Part shown: in pieces, positions 53,720 through 62,179 of the stretch | Numbering within the stretch: position 1 is the stretch's first letter | Layout of the letters: every line of letters starts with the position of its first letter | Assembly: GCA_013178295.1 (NCBI GenBank) | Contig: JABLWW010000012.1 | Coordinates: forward strand, 1 to 64,000 | From: Anaerolineae bacterium | Lineage (GTDB): Bacteria > Chloroflexota > Anaerolineae > Anaerolineales > Anaerolineaceae | Direction: 5' to 3' | Length of the DNA: 64,000 nucleotides | Notes under the pieces: model-generated | What the model saw: the letters and a program-made list of their open reading frames with translations, nothing else | Told to the model about the DNA's origin: nothing | Databases searched by the model: none | Program-made: the position numbers and the translations under genes

Positions 53720-53791
53720 GCGCGGGCGCATTATTGAGGAGTTAATACACGCTTTGACGCGGATTTTTGAGCAAAACAGGACACGGATACC

Positions 53792-54436
53792 ATGAAAAAA
53801 CAGGACGTATTGCAAAAAGTGAAAGAATTGGGACTGCTGGCGGTGCTGCGCGGTCCCTCGCCCGAATTGACCATCCAGATGGTGGATGCGCTGGTTGCCG
53901 GTGGGGTGCTGGGGATTGAGATCACCTACAGCACGCCGGACGCTGAGCGTGTGGTGGCAGAGGTTGACCGCAAGTACGGCGATTCCATCCTGCTGGGGAT
54001 GGGCACGCTGACCGAGCCAGCCCAGGCGCAGCGCGCCAAAGCCGCCGGGGCAAAGTTTTTGGTCAGCCCGGTGTGCGAGAGCGAACTGGTCAAAGCCATG
54101 GCTGCCAGCGGGCTGGCGGTGATGGCTGGAGCGCTCACCCCCAGCGAGGTGCTGCACGCCTACCGTTTGGGGTCGGATGTAGTCAAGATTTTCCCCGGGT
54201 CGCTGACGGGGCCTTCGTATGTTAAGGCTCTCAAGGGACCCTTCCCCGATATTCCCCTTATGCCCACCGGCGGGGTGAGCGCCGCCAATGTGGCGGAATG
54301 GTTTGCCGCCGGGGTGGTGGCGGTGGGGGCAGGCAGTGAGCTGTGCCCGCCCGCTTTGGCAAAGGAAGGCAAATGGGATGAAATCAGCCGCAAGGCAGCT
54401 GAATTTGTTGACGTCGTGCGCCGGGCACGCGGTTAG
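53792..54436 (+). CDS. eda: KDPG/KHG aldolase
   Basis: 214 residues with the class I aldolase features of Eda: Glu43 in GIEITYST, the Schiff-base Lys132 in SDVVKIFPGS, and PLMPTGGVSAANVAEWFAAG. It cleaves 2-keto-3-deoxy sugar acids (phosphates) to pyruvate and an aldehyde. No dehydratase (Edd-type) is present in the cluster. Confidence 0.92.
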   Translation: MKKQDVLQKVKELGLLAVLRGPSPELTIQMVDALVAGGVLGIEITYSTPDAERVVAEVDRKYGDSILLGMGTLTEPAQAQRAKAAGAKFLVSPVCESELVKAMAASGLAVMAGALTPSEVLHAYRLGSDVVKIFPGSLTGPSYVKALKGPFPDIPLMPTGGVSAANVAEWFAAGVVAVGAGSELCPPALAKEGKWDEISRKAAEFVDVVRRARG

Positions 54437-54469
54437 CACCGATCAGTCCATGAAGGAGATGACCAAACC

Positions 54470-56323
54470 ATGATGAAAGCAAATGTAACATTTCAAGGCG
54501 GATATCTGTTCAAGCGGCTGCGGATTGACCTTTCTACCCGTCAGGTGCGGGTGGAAGAGATTGACCCGGCTGAGTATTATCAGTTTTTGGGCGGGCGCGG
54601 CATGGGCGCTTTGTGGTACTGGCGCGAGATTGCCCCCGATGTGCGTCCGCTGGGGGCGGAGAACAAAATCGGCTTTTTTGCCGGACCGATGACCGGCGCA
54701 CCGCTTATCTCGACCACCAAGTTTCAGTGCGCCACCAAAAGCCCCGAAACCGGGCGCTATCTGTGCGCCAATTCGAGCGGCTATTTTGGCCCCTATCTGC
54801 GCGAGGCGGGCTTCGATGCCCTCATTTTGGAGGGCGTTTCGCCTTCCTGGACAGCGGTTGTTATTGAAAACGGCGCAGTGCGCTTTGTGGATGACGAAAA
54901 CTGGAAGGGGCTGAAAACGGTGGACGCCCGCCGCCGTCTGCTGGACGGGCTGCCGCAGGGCAGACGCTGGGCGACGATGGTGGTTGGACCAGCAGCCGAA
55001 AACGAGGTGGCTTTTTCCTCGATTATGGTGGATGACGGGCGTGCCTTTGGGCGCGGCGGCGCCGGGGCGGTGCTGGCAAGTAAGCGCGTCAAAGCCCTGG
55101 CGGTGCGCGGCGACCATAAGTTCCCCGTCTATGATATCGAAAAGTGCCGCGCGTTGACCAAAAACGCCATCGAGTTCCTCAAAACCTCGCGCGCCAAACA
55201 CCGCATGTTGGGCACGGCGCAGTTTATCGAGCCGGTCAACGCGCTGGGCGCCATGCCGACGCGCAACTTTCAGACCACCTGGGAAGACCCGGAGACTGCC
55301 AGCGGGGTAATTGCCCAGACGATGCGCGAGAAGTATTTTGTGCGCAATTACGCCTGCTACCGCTGTTCGATCGCCTGCGGGCAGATGACCGAAGTCAAAG
55401 AAGGCGAGTTTGCCGGGGCGGCTGCCCGCCCGGAATATGAATCCATTGGGATTCTCGGTCCATCGTGCGGAGTGTACGACATGGCGGCGGTGATTGCCGC
55501 CAACCAGGCGTGCGATGAGCTGGGGATGGACACCATCACCGCCGGGAACATGCTTGGGCTGGTGATGGAGCTGTTCCAGCGCGGGCTGGTGAGCGCCGCC
55601 GATAACGATGGGCTGGAAGTGCATTTTGGCGACGGCAAGGCGCTGGTGCAGATGCTGCACTTCTTTGCTGAGCGGCGCGGGCTGGGTAAAATCATTGGCA
55701 AGGGCGCGCTGGGGATCATCGCTGAGCGCCCCGAGTGGGAGCCCTATATTATGCACTCGCGCGGGCTGACCTTTGCCGCTTATGACCCGCGCGGGTTTCA
55801 CGGCATGGGGCTTTCGTATGCCACCTCAAGCCGCGGCGCATGCCACAACGTGGGCGGCTACACCGTCTATGAAGAACTGCTCAGCGGCAAGGTGGACCGC
55901 TTTTCGCCGCAGGGCAAGGGGGCTATGGTCAAATCGCTGCAGGATGTGCGCGCCTATATTGACAGCACCGGTTTGTGCACGGTGGCGCGCGGCGGTTTTC
56001 AGCTGACCAATCAGCCCAACACCGAGGTGCTGCTGGCGATCACCGGCTATGATTTTGCCCCGCGCCTGGTGGAAATTGGCGAGCGCATCATCAACCTGGA
56101 GCGCATGATCCTCAAGCGCGAGGGCGTTGACCGCCGTCTGGATACCCTGCCGCCGCGCATGCGCGAGCCGGTGCCCAACGGCCCGGCGGCTGGTCATGCC
56201 GTGACGCAGGAGATTTTGGATGCGATGCTGGATGAGTATTATCAGCTGCGCGGCTGGGATGCCAACGGCTTGCCCACCGCCGAGACGCTGAAGAAGTTTG
56301 ATTTGGAGTTTACGCTGGTATGA
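54470..56323 (+). CDS. Aldehyde:ferredoxin oxidoreductase (tungsten type)
   Basis: 617 residues from ATG 54470 (AAGGAGATG upstream). The 4Fe-4S ligands are Cys296, Cys299 and Cys303 (NYACYRCSIACGQ) and Cys503 (DSTGLCTVARG), as in AOR-family enzymes. The N-terminal domain has FLGGRGMGALWYW. It oxidises aldehydes to acids while reducing ferredoxin, using a tungsto- or molybdopterin. It follows the aldolase, which makes the aldehyde, and overlaps a MoaD-like gene. Confidence 0.93.
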   Translation: MMKANVTFQGGYLFKRLRIDLSTRQVRVEEIDPAEYYQFLGGRGMGALWYWREIAPDVRPLGAENKIGFFAGPMTGAPLISTTKFQCATKSPETGRYLCANSSGYFGPYLREAGFDALILEGVSPSWTAVVIENGAVRFVDDENWKGLKTVDARRRLLDGLPQGRRWATMVVGPAAENEVAFSSIMVDDGRAFGRGGAGAVLASKRVKALAVRGDHKFPVYDIEKCRALTKNAIEFLKTSRAKHRMLGTAQFIEPVNALGAMPTRNFQTTWEDPETASGVIAQTMREKYFVRNYACYRCSIACGQMTEVKEGEFAGAAARPEYESIGILGPSCGVYDMAAVIAANQACDELGMDTITAGNMLGLVMELFQRGLVSAADNDGLEVHFGDGKALVQMLHFFAERRGLGKIIGKGALGIIAERPEWEPYIMHSRGLTFAAYDPRGFHGMGLSYATSSRGACHNVGGYTVYEELLSGKVDRFSPQGKGAMVKSLQDVRAYIDSTGLCTVARGGFQLTNQPNTEVLLAITGYDFAPRLVEIGERIINLERMILKREGVDRRLDTLPPRMREPVPNGPAAGHAVTQEILDAMLDEYYQLRGWDANGLPTAETLKKFDLEFTLV

Positions 56324-56571
56324 CACAAGTTGGTTTGTGGGTGGTGGGCGGTTTGGATTTGGCGTTGAGCGGACGCCGCACGACGATTGATTTCCCTGAC
56401 GGCGCCGCCGTAGGCGATATTCCCGACCGCCTGCTGGAAGTAGGCATTGATGCCCATTCGCCCAAGTATCTGGTGGTGCTCAACGGGCTGGGGTGGCGGC
56501 AGTTCCCGCCGGAACAAAAGCTCAAAGACGGCGATGTGCTGCTGGTCATCCCCCCGCTGATGGGGGGCTAG
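56320..56571 (+). CDS. MoaD/ThiS-like protein
   Basis: 83 residues ending in LVIPPLMGG, the Gly-Gly tail that carries sulfur in MoaD/ThiS proteins. VVLNGLGWRQFPPEQKLKDGDVLLVI is the usual beta-grasp ending. Its ATG overlaps the AOR stop (ATGA), so it probably supplies dithiolene sulfur for the AOR pterin cofactor. Confidence 0.85.
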   Translation: MTQVGLWVVGGLDLALSGRRTTIDFPDGAAVGDIPDRLLEVGIDAHSPKYLVVLNGLGWRQFPPEQKLKDGDVLLVIPPLMGG

Positions 56572-56577
56572 GCGCAG

Positions 56578-57267
56578 ATGGCTTTTCGGGCGGTGATTTT
56601 TGACCTGGATGGTCTGCTGGTTGATTCGGAGGGCTGGATTGGGCGCGCCTGGCGGCAGGCGCTGGATGAGATTGGGCTGAAGCTGAGCGATGCCGATTTT
56701 ACGCCGCTGGTGGGGGTGGCGACGGCCGAAATCGGCAGGATGTTCGCTGAGCGCTACGGGCTGGATGACGAGGGTTTTGCGCGGTTGTATGCGCGCCGTT
56801 CGCAGCTGCTGATGGAGATGTACCGCAGCCAACTCACGCCTGAGCATCTCAAGCCGGGGGCAGCCAGTCTGTTGGATGCGCTGGAGGCGCACGGTGTGCC
56901 GCGCGCCATCGCCACGCTGGGACGCCGCCCGTTTGTGGAGGTGATGCTCGAGCGCACCGCTCTGCAGGGCAGGTTTCACTGTGTGGTGTGCGGCGAGGAT
57001 GTCAGCTGTCCCAAGCCCGACCCGCAAATTTTTATCCACACCGCCCGTCAGCTGGGCGTGGCGGTGGTGGATTGTATTGCGCTGGAAGATTCGCCCGCCG
57101 GGATCACCGCCGCCTACCGTGCCGGGATGCTGCCCATCCTCATCCCCGACCTGGCGCTGCCCTCACCGCAGGAAGCCGAGCTGGCGTATGCCCGTTTTAC
57201 CAGCCTGGCGGAGGCGCAGGGAGAGGTGCTGCGTCTGCTCGGGCTGGGCAACGGCGTGGCTCTTTAA
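56578..57267 (+). CDS. HAD-family phosphatase, beta-phosphoglucomutase-like
   Basis: 229 residues with motif I VIFDLDGLLVDSEG, motif II IATLG, the Lys in SCPKPDPQIF and motif IV ALEDSPAGITAA. The cap domain is the helical C1 type. It may dephosphorylate a sugar phosphate of the pathway. It lies 6 nt after the MoaD-like gene. Confidence 0.88.
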   Translation: MAFRAVIFDLDGLLVDSEGWIGRAWRQALDEIGLKLSDADFTPLVGVATAEIGRMFAERYGLDDEGFARLYARRSQLLMEMYRSQLTPEHLKPGAASLLDALEAHGVPRAIATLGRRPFVEVMLERTALQGRFHCVVCGEDVSCPKPDPQIFIHTARQLGVAVVDCIALEDSPAGITAAYRAGMLPILIPDLALPSPQEAELAYARFTSLAEAQGEVLRLLGLGNGVAL

Positions 57268-57290
57268 CATGTCGACACGTCTCTCTCCCG

Positions 57291-57456
57291 ATGGGGCGTA
57301 GGGCGGCTCCCTGCGGGAGTGCTTGCGCGAGGTTCACCCCGCCAATTATGATGGGGCAAGCCGCATCCTACGGATGGCGTGGGTGTGGTCTTGTGATGGG
57401 GCAAGCCGCATCCTACGGGTATCGTGGACAGGGCGTAGGCTGGGGTTCACCCCAGT
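57291..57456. repeat. Intergenic palindromic repeat array
   Basis: GATGGGGCAAGCCGCATCCTACGG occurs twice (near 57350 and 57395). CTGGGGTTCACCCCAGTAT (57440-57458) is the exact inverse of a sequence at 60607-60625. It belongs to the same repeat family as 13695. Confidence 0.75.
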
Positions 57457-57514
57457 ATCTTTTATTTGTTAATGGTATGGTTTATGCGTAATGATAGAAA
57501 GCGAAAGGTGTGTG

Positions 57515-58471
57515 ATGGAAGAGACATTTGAAATCACCCGCAAAACGTCGCCGACGATGTATTTTATCGGCGTTACCACCGGACAGTCCTCGATCCGCAA
57601 GGTCTTCCCGCGCTGGATGGAGATTCTCGGACGTCCGGAGGTTGTGCTGGAGGGGGTGGACTGCAAAATCCATGATGATCCGCAGGTCTACCGCCGCGCC
57701 GTGGCGCAGATCAAATATGACCCGCTTTCGCTGGGGGCGCTGGTCACCACGCACAAGATTGACCTGCTCAACGCGGCACGCGATATGTTTGATGAGCTGG
57801 ATGAATATGCGCGCATCACCGGCGAGGTGTCGTCCATCTCCAAGCGCGCGGGGCGTCTGCTGGGGCACGCCAAAGACCCGATCACCTCTGGGCTGAGCCT
57901 GGATGCCATCCTCGGATCAGGATATTTTGGGCGCACCGGCGGCGAGGTGCTGTGTTTTGGTGCTGGCGGGTCTGCCATTGCTATTTTGCTGCACTTCATC
58001 AGCCGTCCGCATGCCGCCGACCGCCCGCGCCGCTTTGTCTTTGTCAACCGATCGCAGCCGCGCCTCGATCAGGCGCGGCAGATGGTGCAGAACGTGCCCA
58101 CCGATATCGCTGTGGAGTACATCTGCTGCCACACCGACCCGAACATCAACGACGGCATTCTGGCAAGCATGCCGCCCGGCAGTCTGATTATCAACGCCAC
58201 CGGCATGGGCAAGGATACGCCTGGTTCGCCCATCAGCGATCACGGGGTGTTCCCGATGCACAGTGTGGTATGGGAACTGAATTATCGCGGCAAGCTGGAC
58301 TTTTTGCACCAGGCGCGGGCGCAGGAGCAGGCACGCCAGCTTACGGTGGCTGACGGCTGGCTGTATTTTGTGCATGGCTGGACGCAGGTGGTGGCGCAGG
58401 TGCTCGATTTTGACCTGACGCCCGAGTTGTTTGCCCGTTTGGAGCAGGCGGCCGCCGCGGCGCGCGCGTAG
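57515..58471 (+). CDS. Shikimate/quinate dehydrogenase-like protein
   Basis: 318 residues from ATG 57515 (AAAGGTG upstream). The N-terminal part has MYFIGVTTGQSSIRKVFPRWMEILG and LGALVTTHKIDLLNAA, matching the substrate domain with its catalytic Lys. The C-terminal Rossmann domain has VLCFGAGGSAIAILLHF and NATGMGKDTPGSP. It differs from AroE in the usual N/D substrate residues, so another cyclic polyol substrate is likely. It ends the sugar cluster after a 247-nt repeat-rich gap. Confidence 0.85.
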   Translation: MEETFEITRKTSPTMYFIGVTTGQSSIRKVFPRWMEILGRPEVVLEGVDCKIHDDPQVYRRAVAQIKYDPLSLGALVTTHKIDLLNAARDMFDELDEYARITGEVSSISKRAGRLLGHAKDPITSGLSLDAILGSGYFGRTGGEVLCFGAGGSAIAILLHFISRPHAADRPRRFVFVNRSQPRLDQARQMVQNVPTDIAVEYICCHTDPNINDGILASMPPGSLIINATGMGKDTPGSPISDHGVFPMHSVVWELNYRGKLDFLHQARAQEQARQLTVADGWLYFVHGWTQVVAQVLDFDLTPELFARLEQAAAAARA

Positions 58472-58477
58472 GGTTTT

Positions 58478-58570
58478 GCCCTCCCAGTAGGGAGGGGAGT
58501 GCCCTCCCCCAGCCCCTCCCATGGGGAGGGGAGTGCCCTCCCCCAGCCCCTCCCATGGGGAGGGGAGATT
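58478..58570. repeat. Tandem 34-nt repeats
   Basis: Two exact 34-nt copies (58499-58532 and 58533-58566), beginning GTGCCCTCCCCCAGCCCC and ending GGGGAGGGGA, follow a partial copy. Each unit is internally palindromic (CCCCTCCC-AT-GGGGAGGGG). Confidence 0.85.
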
Positions 58571-58593
58571 GCCCTGTGGATAAAAGAAAGGAC

Positions 58594-58599
58594 TATAAT
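58594..58599 (+). promoter_or_regulatory. -10 of the kinase-FGE gene
   Basis: GACTATAAT precedes the ATG by about 45 nt. TTGCCC at 58569-58574 is a poor -35 candidate at 19-nt spacing. Confidence 0.4.
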
Positions 58600-58644
58600 A
58601 TACCCAAGCGGCAGAACAAATTTTGAAGGCGGAAAGGCGGCGCC

Positions 58645-60486
58645 ATGGAAGATTTAACGGGCGAAGTCATTGGGGGGCGGTATAAAATTCTGCAGAAGCT
58701 GGGCGAAGGGGGCATGGCAAGCGTCTATATGGGCGAAGAGATGAAACTGGGGCGCAAAGTGGCGCTCAAATTTATCCGCCACACGGCATTTGGCAGCGAG
58801 GTGATGGCAAAGGTGCGCAAGCGCTTTGAGCGCGAAGCCTTTGCCCTGGCGCAGTTGATACACCCCAACATCATCCCGGTGATCGACTGCGGCGAGCATG
58901 AGGGTTCTCCGTATCTGGTGATGCCGTATCTGGCAGGGGGGACGCTCAAGCAGATCGTGGGGCGCAAGATGAAGCTGGAGGAGGCGGTGCGCTTGCTGCT
59001 GCCGCTGGCGCAGGCGCTGGCGTATGCGCATGGCAAGGGCGTGGTGCACCGTGATGTTAAGCCGGGCAATATCCTGCTCAGCGAAAGCGGGCAGCCGCTG
59101 CTGGCGGATTTTGGCATTGCGCGCCTGCTGGAAGAAGTGGATGCCACGCACCTGACGAGCACAGGGATGGGGGTGGGGACGCCGGAATATATGGCACCGG
59201 AGCAGTGGCGGGGAGAGATCACACCGCAGGTGGATGTGTATGCGCTGGGGGTGGTGCTGTATGAGCTGTTGAGCGGGGAGAAACCCTACACGGGCAAGAC
59301 GCCGGGTGAGGTGCTGCTGAAACAGATGAGCGAGCCACTGCCGGACGTGCGCCAGAAGGCGGAGGGGCTGAGCGCGGCTGGGGCGGCGCTGGTGGAGCGG
59401 GCGCTGGCGCGGGATGTGAGCCAGCGCTGGGCAAGTATGCAGGAATTTGCCGCCGCGCTTGAGCGGGCGCTGCGCGGCGAGGAGATGGAGCGCACCGAGA
59501 TGATGCCCGGCGCGGCGGTGTTGGCGGCGGAGGAGCCGAAGACGTCCGCACTGCCGGATGAGGAGGAAACGCGCGACGATATGCCTGCGGCAGGCGGGGG
59601 GCGCCATCTGCCGCGCTGGGTATGGGGGCTGGGTGTTATCGGGCTGGTGGGGGTGATGGGGATATGCTTTTTGAGCGGACGTGCTCTGCCGGGGCTGTTT
59701 GCCGCGCCGAAGCCGACCATTACGCCGCTGCCCACCATTGCACCGCTGGCACCAGCGTTGGGGGTGGGCTCGACCGTGATCTCGGAGAAAGACGGGATGG
59801 AGCTGGTGTATGTGCCGCAGGGGGAATTCGAGATGGGGTCGAACGATGGTGATGATCATGAAAAGCCCGTCCACATGGTATATCTGGACGCCTTTTGGGT
59901 TGACCGCACGGAGGTAACCAACGCCATGTATGCCAAATGCGTGCAGGAGGGGGGATGCCAGACGCCGTACGGAGTGGCGTCCTCTACACGCGAGAGATAT
60001 TATGGGGATACTTCGTATGCGGATTACCCGGTGATCTATGTGGACTGGTTCATGGCAGATGCCTACTGCAAGTGGGCGGGCAGGCGGCTGCCCACGGAAG
60101 CGGAGTGGGAAAAGGCAGCGCGCGGCACGGATGGACGTAAATACCCGTGGGGGAACAATGCTCCGAGCTGCAGCCTGGCAAATTATGATGCCGGGGATGA
60201 CTGTGTCGGGGATACGTCTGCGGTGGGGAGTTACCCGCAGGGCGCCAGCCCGTATGGGGCGCTGGATATGGCAGGCAACGTGTTGGAGTGGGTGGCGGAC
60301 TGGTATGATGCGGGATATTACGATAAATCGCCGTATCAAAACCCGCCGGGACCATCATCTGGGGTTGTGCGCGTGCTGCGCGGCGGTTCGTGGGGCAGCG
60401 ACGATGCCCTTCTGCGGGCTGCCCTCCGTCTTAAGATTGCCCCCAGCTACAGGTACTACAACCTTGGGTTTCGCTGCGTTCGCTGA
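58645..60486 (+). CDS. Ser/Thr kinase fused to a formylglycine-enzyme-like domain
   Basis: 613 residues. The kinase domain (10-275) has the glycine loop LGEGGMASVYMG, Lys42, HRDVKPGN (catalytic Asp136), DFG and the PEYMAPEQWRG activation segment, so it should be active. A Glu-rich linker and a membrane helix (WGLGVIGLVGVMGICFL) follow. The outer C-terminal domain (385-613) is FGE-sulfatase/SUMF1-like: GMELVYVPQGEFEMGS, DRTEVTNAMYAKC, PTEAEWEKAARG and LRGGSWGSDDALLRAALR. Such fusions are common in Chloroflexota. The FGE catalytic cysteines are not evident, so it may be a ligand-binding sensor. Confidence 0.9.
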   Translation: MEDLTGEVIGGRYKILQKLGEGGMASVYMGEEMKLGRKVALKFIRHTAFGSEVMAKVRKRFEREAFALAQLIHPNIIPVIDCGEHEGSPYLVMPYLAGGTLKQIVGRKMKLEEAVRLLLPLAQALAYAHGKGVVHRDVKPGNILLSESGQPLLADFGIARLLEEVDATHLTSTGMGVGTPEYMAPEQWRGEITPQVDVYALGVVLYELLSGEKPYTGKTPGEVLLKQMSEPLPDVRQKAEGLSAAGAALVERALARDVSQRWASMQEFAAALERALRGEEMERTEMMPGAAVLAAEEPKTSALPDEEETRDDMPAAGGGRHLPRWVWGLGVIGLVGVMGICFLSGRALPGLFAAPKPTITPLPTIAPLAPALGVGSTVISEKDGMELVYVPQGEFEMGSNDGDDHEKPVHMVYLDAFWVDRTEVTNAMYAKCVQEGGCQTPYGVASSTRERYYGDTSYADYPVIYVDWFMADAYCKWAGRRLPTEAEWEKAARGTDGRKYPWGNNAPSCSLANYDAGDDCVGDTSAVGSYPQGASPYGALDMAGNVLEWVADWYDAGYYDKSPYQNPPGPSSGVVRVLRGGSWGSDDALLRAALRLKIAPSYRYYNLGFRCVR

Positions 60487-60553
60487 TTTCCCCTGCTGTT
60501 GGGTTGTGAAACGCTGGAAGCTGGAATCCTGTATCTGGGGAAGGGCATAGCGA

Positions 60554-60647
60554 GATGGGGCTTGCCCCATAATCCGCTTGGCATTGACAGGGTGAGCCTT
60601 GCGCAGATACTGGGGTGAACCCCAGCCTACTATCATCCGTAGCCCCA
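60554..60647. repeat. Intergenic palindromic repeat
   Basis: GATGGGGCTTGCCCCAT, then ATACTGGGGTGAACCCCAG (60607-60625), the exact inverse of 57440-57458. It ends near TAGCCCCATC. Confidence 0.75.
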
Positions 60648-60742
60648 TCTGCGAAACCCCCGTAAGCCCGTCAGGGCGCACTGCGCCCAAAAACCCGTTT
60701 CTAATGCCGGAAATGTGGTAAAATAAAAAAAAAGGAGGGAAT

Positions 60743-60976
60743 ATGGAATTTCTTTGTCTGCTTCCATTTGTCATCATTGGTCTCATCATTTCTTATGATC
60801 AAGAACAGAAGAAGAGAAAAGCGGCACAAGCCGGACAAATGCCGCAAAGCGCAATGACCGATGCGCAAATCGAGATCATGCAGCTGCGCGAAACAGTTCG
60901 GCAGCAGGATATGCTGCTGGGGTTTATGGCGCTCGACTTGCTCGACAGCGACTGTGACCATAACCGCGACGGGTAA
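60743..60976 (+). CDS. Small single-helix membrane protein
   Basis: 77 residues with a membrane helix at 2-18 (FLCLLPFVIIGLIISY) followed by a basic patch (QEQKKRKAAQ), an amphipathic helix (IEIMQLRETVRQQDMLLGFMALDLL) and an acidic tail (DSDCDHNRDG). AAAGGAGGG lies at good spacing before the ATG. No family recognised. Confidence 0.65.
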   Translation: MEFLCLLPFVIIGLIISYDQEQKKRKAAQAGQMPQSAMTDAQIEIMQLRETVRQQDMLLGFMALDLLDSDCDHNRDG

Positions 60977-61145
60977 CTGCCGCTGGCGCTGAGGCGCGTT
61001 TTGTTCCACTGGCTTCCCCCGGCGGTGCGGGCTGCCCGCAGCGCTGGTGCGTCTTGCGGCGCGCTCTGCCTGGGGGCAGAAGGATGCTGCCCGGCGGCGG
61101 GCTTGGGCGATCACAATATCACATTTACACGAAAGGAATCACACA

Positions 61146-61688
61146 ATGTCAAAATCAAAAGCCTCTCAAACCGAAAATATTGGCGAGAAAGCCAGAAAAA
61201 TCAGAAAAAAGATGATCCGCCTCGCCATGCGGGCAGAGCAGTTGACCGAGGAATACAGAAGCCTGCCAATTTTGCACAGTACCGAAGATGTCGCGCTGTT
61301 CCTCAACGTCAACCTCGGGCTGCGTGACCGTGAGCAGTGGTGGGTCATCCTCATGGATACAAGCGCACGCGTCATCGACTTCTATAAGCTCTATGAGGGA
61401 ACAGTCGCCGAGATCGCCGTGCGCCCGGCAGAGGTGTTCATGGAAGCCGTCAGGCAAAATGCGCCGATGGTCATGGTCGTCCACAACCACACCAGCCTCC
61501 AGCCGTTCCCAAGCCAGAGCGATGTGGACCTCACCCGAAAACTGTTCGATGTGGGCAAGATGCTCGGCATCGTCCTGGTTGACCACATCATCGTGGGCGG
61601 CACCTCGTTCATGTCGTTGAACGATCTCAAGGTGCTCGAGGAGTGGGAAGATCGAGATATCGAGACATCCGTCAAACTGTGTGACTGA
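61146..61688 (+). CDS. RadC-like JAMM-domain protein
   Basis: 180 residues from ATG 61146 (GAAAGGAAT upstream). The RadC/MPN domain has the JAMM ligands H-x-H-x7-S-x2-D (VVHNHTSLQPFPSQSD) and LGIVLVDHIIVGG. The canonical RadC HNHPSG has changed to HNHTSL. There is no N-terminal helix-hairpin-helix; instead, a basic helix (EKARKIRKKMIRLAMRAEQL) comes first. RadC-like proteins occur in mobile elements and defence regions; the biochemical role is unknown. A good terminator follows. Confidence 0.8.
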   Translation: MSKSKASQTENIGEKARKIRKKMIRLAMRAEQLTEEYRSLPILHSTEDVALFLNVNLGLRDREQWWVILMDTSARVIDFYKLYEGTVAEIAVRPAEVFMEAVRQNAPMVMVVHNHTSLQPFPSQSDVDLTRKLFDVGKMLGIVLVDHIIVGGTSFMSLNDLKVLEEWEDRDIETSVKLCD

Positions 61689-61703
61689 CCCGCCGCAGCA
61701 GCC

Positions 61704-61742
61704 AGTCGGCACGCCTAAGATGGGGCGCTGCCGACTTCTTTT
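61704..61742 (+). terminator. Rho-independent terminator after the RadC-like gene
   Basis: Arms AGTCGGC (61704-61710) and GCCGACT (61730-61736), extended by an inner CGCC/GGCG stem, are followed by TCTTTT. Confidence 0.85.
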
Positions 61743-61877
61743 GTGCAGATAACCACGATCATCAGGCATTTGCCCGCCGCCTGCATGGCGTGTTGCTGTA
61801 CTGGCAACAAGGGTTTGTTATGATAGGAGATAGAAAGTGTCGGATGCCCCTCAAGCGGGCAGAAATTGGAGGTTGTG

Positions 61878-62090
61878 ATGAAAAAGCAAAAATATGGCAT
61901 TCACGTGGAAAATGGAGAAGTTGACGAGCAGGAGCTGGACGCCATGCTGGATAAACTGTTCGGCGAGGAGAGCGAAGAAGAAAAAGCCCTCCCCGAGCCA
62001 AGCGAGGAGGAAGTTAACGCCATTCTGGATGCGATGTTCCCCGATGGCTGGGATTTGAGCAAGTTTATTAAGGACGACGAAGACGGATGA
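61878..62090 (+). CDS. Small acidic protein
   Basis: 70 residues from ATG 61878 (GGAGGTTGTG upstream): MKKQKYGIHVENGEVDEQELDAMLDKLFGE, then an acidic Glu-rich stretch and EEEVNAILDAMFPDGWDLSKFI. Strongly acidic with two similar helices (DAMLDKLF / NAILDAMF) suggesting an internal repeat. No family recognised. Confidence 0.65.
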   Translation: MKKQKYGIHVENGEVDEQELDAMLDKLFGEESEEEKALPEPSEEEVNAILDAMFPDGWDLSKFIKDDEDG

Positions 62091-62179
62091 CGCCCGCGTT
62101 AGGGGAGAGGGGTGTCAGCATGTATCCGCAGATGGCGCAGAGAAACGCTGTGCTATCTACGGCATTTGGGATGTTTCGT

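Noticed and set aside
52208-54439. Minus-strand 743-codon frame opposite the sugar cluster
   Set aside because: It crosses three well-supported plus-strand genes and lacks any family signature.
60664-60690. Another GCCCGTCAGGGC hairpin similar to the repeat stem
   Set aside because: No flanking repeat sequence, single copy, and located in a repeat-rich intergenic region.
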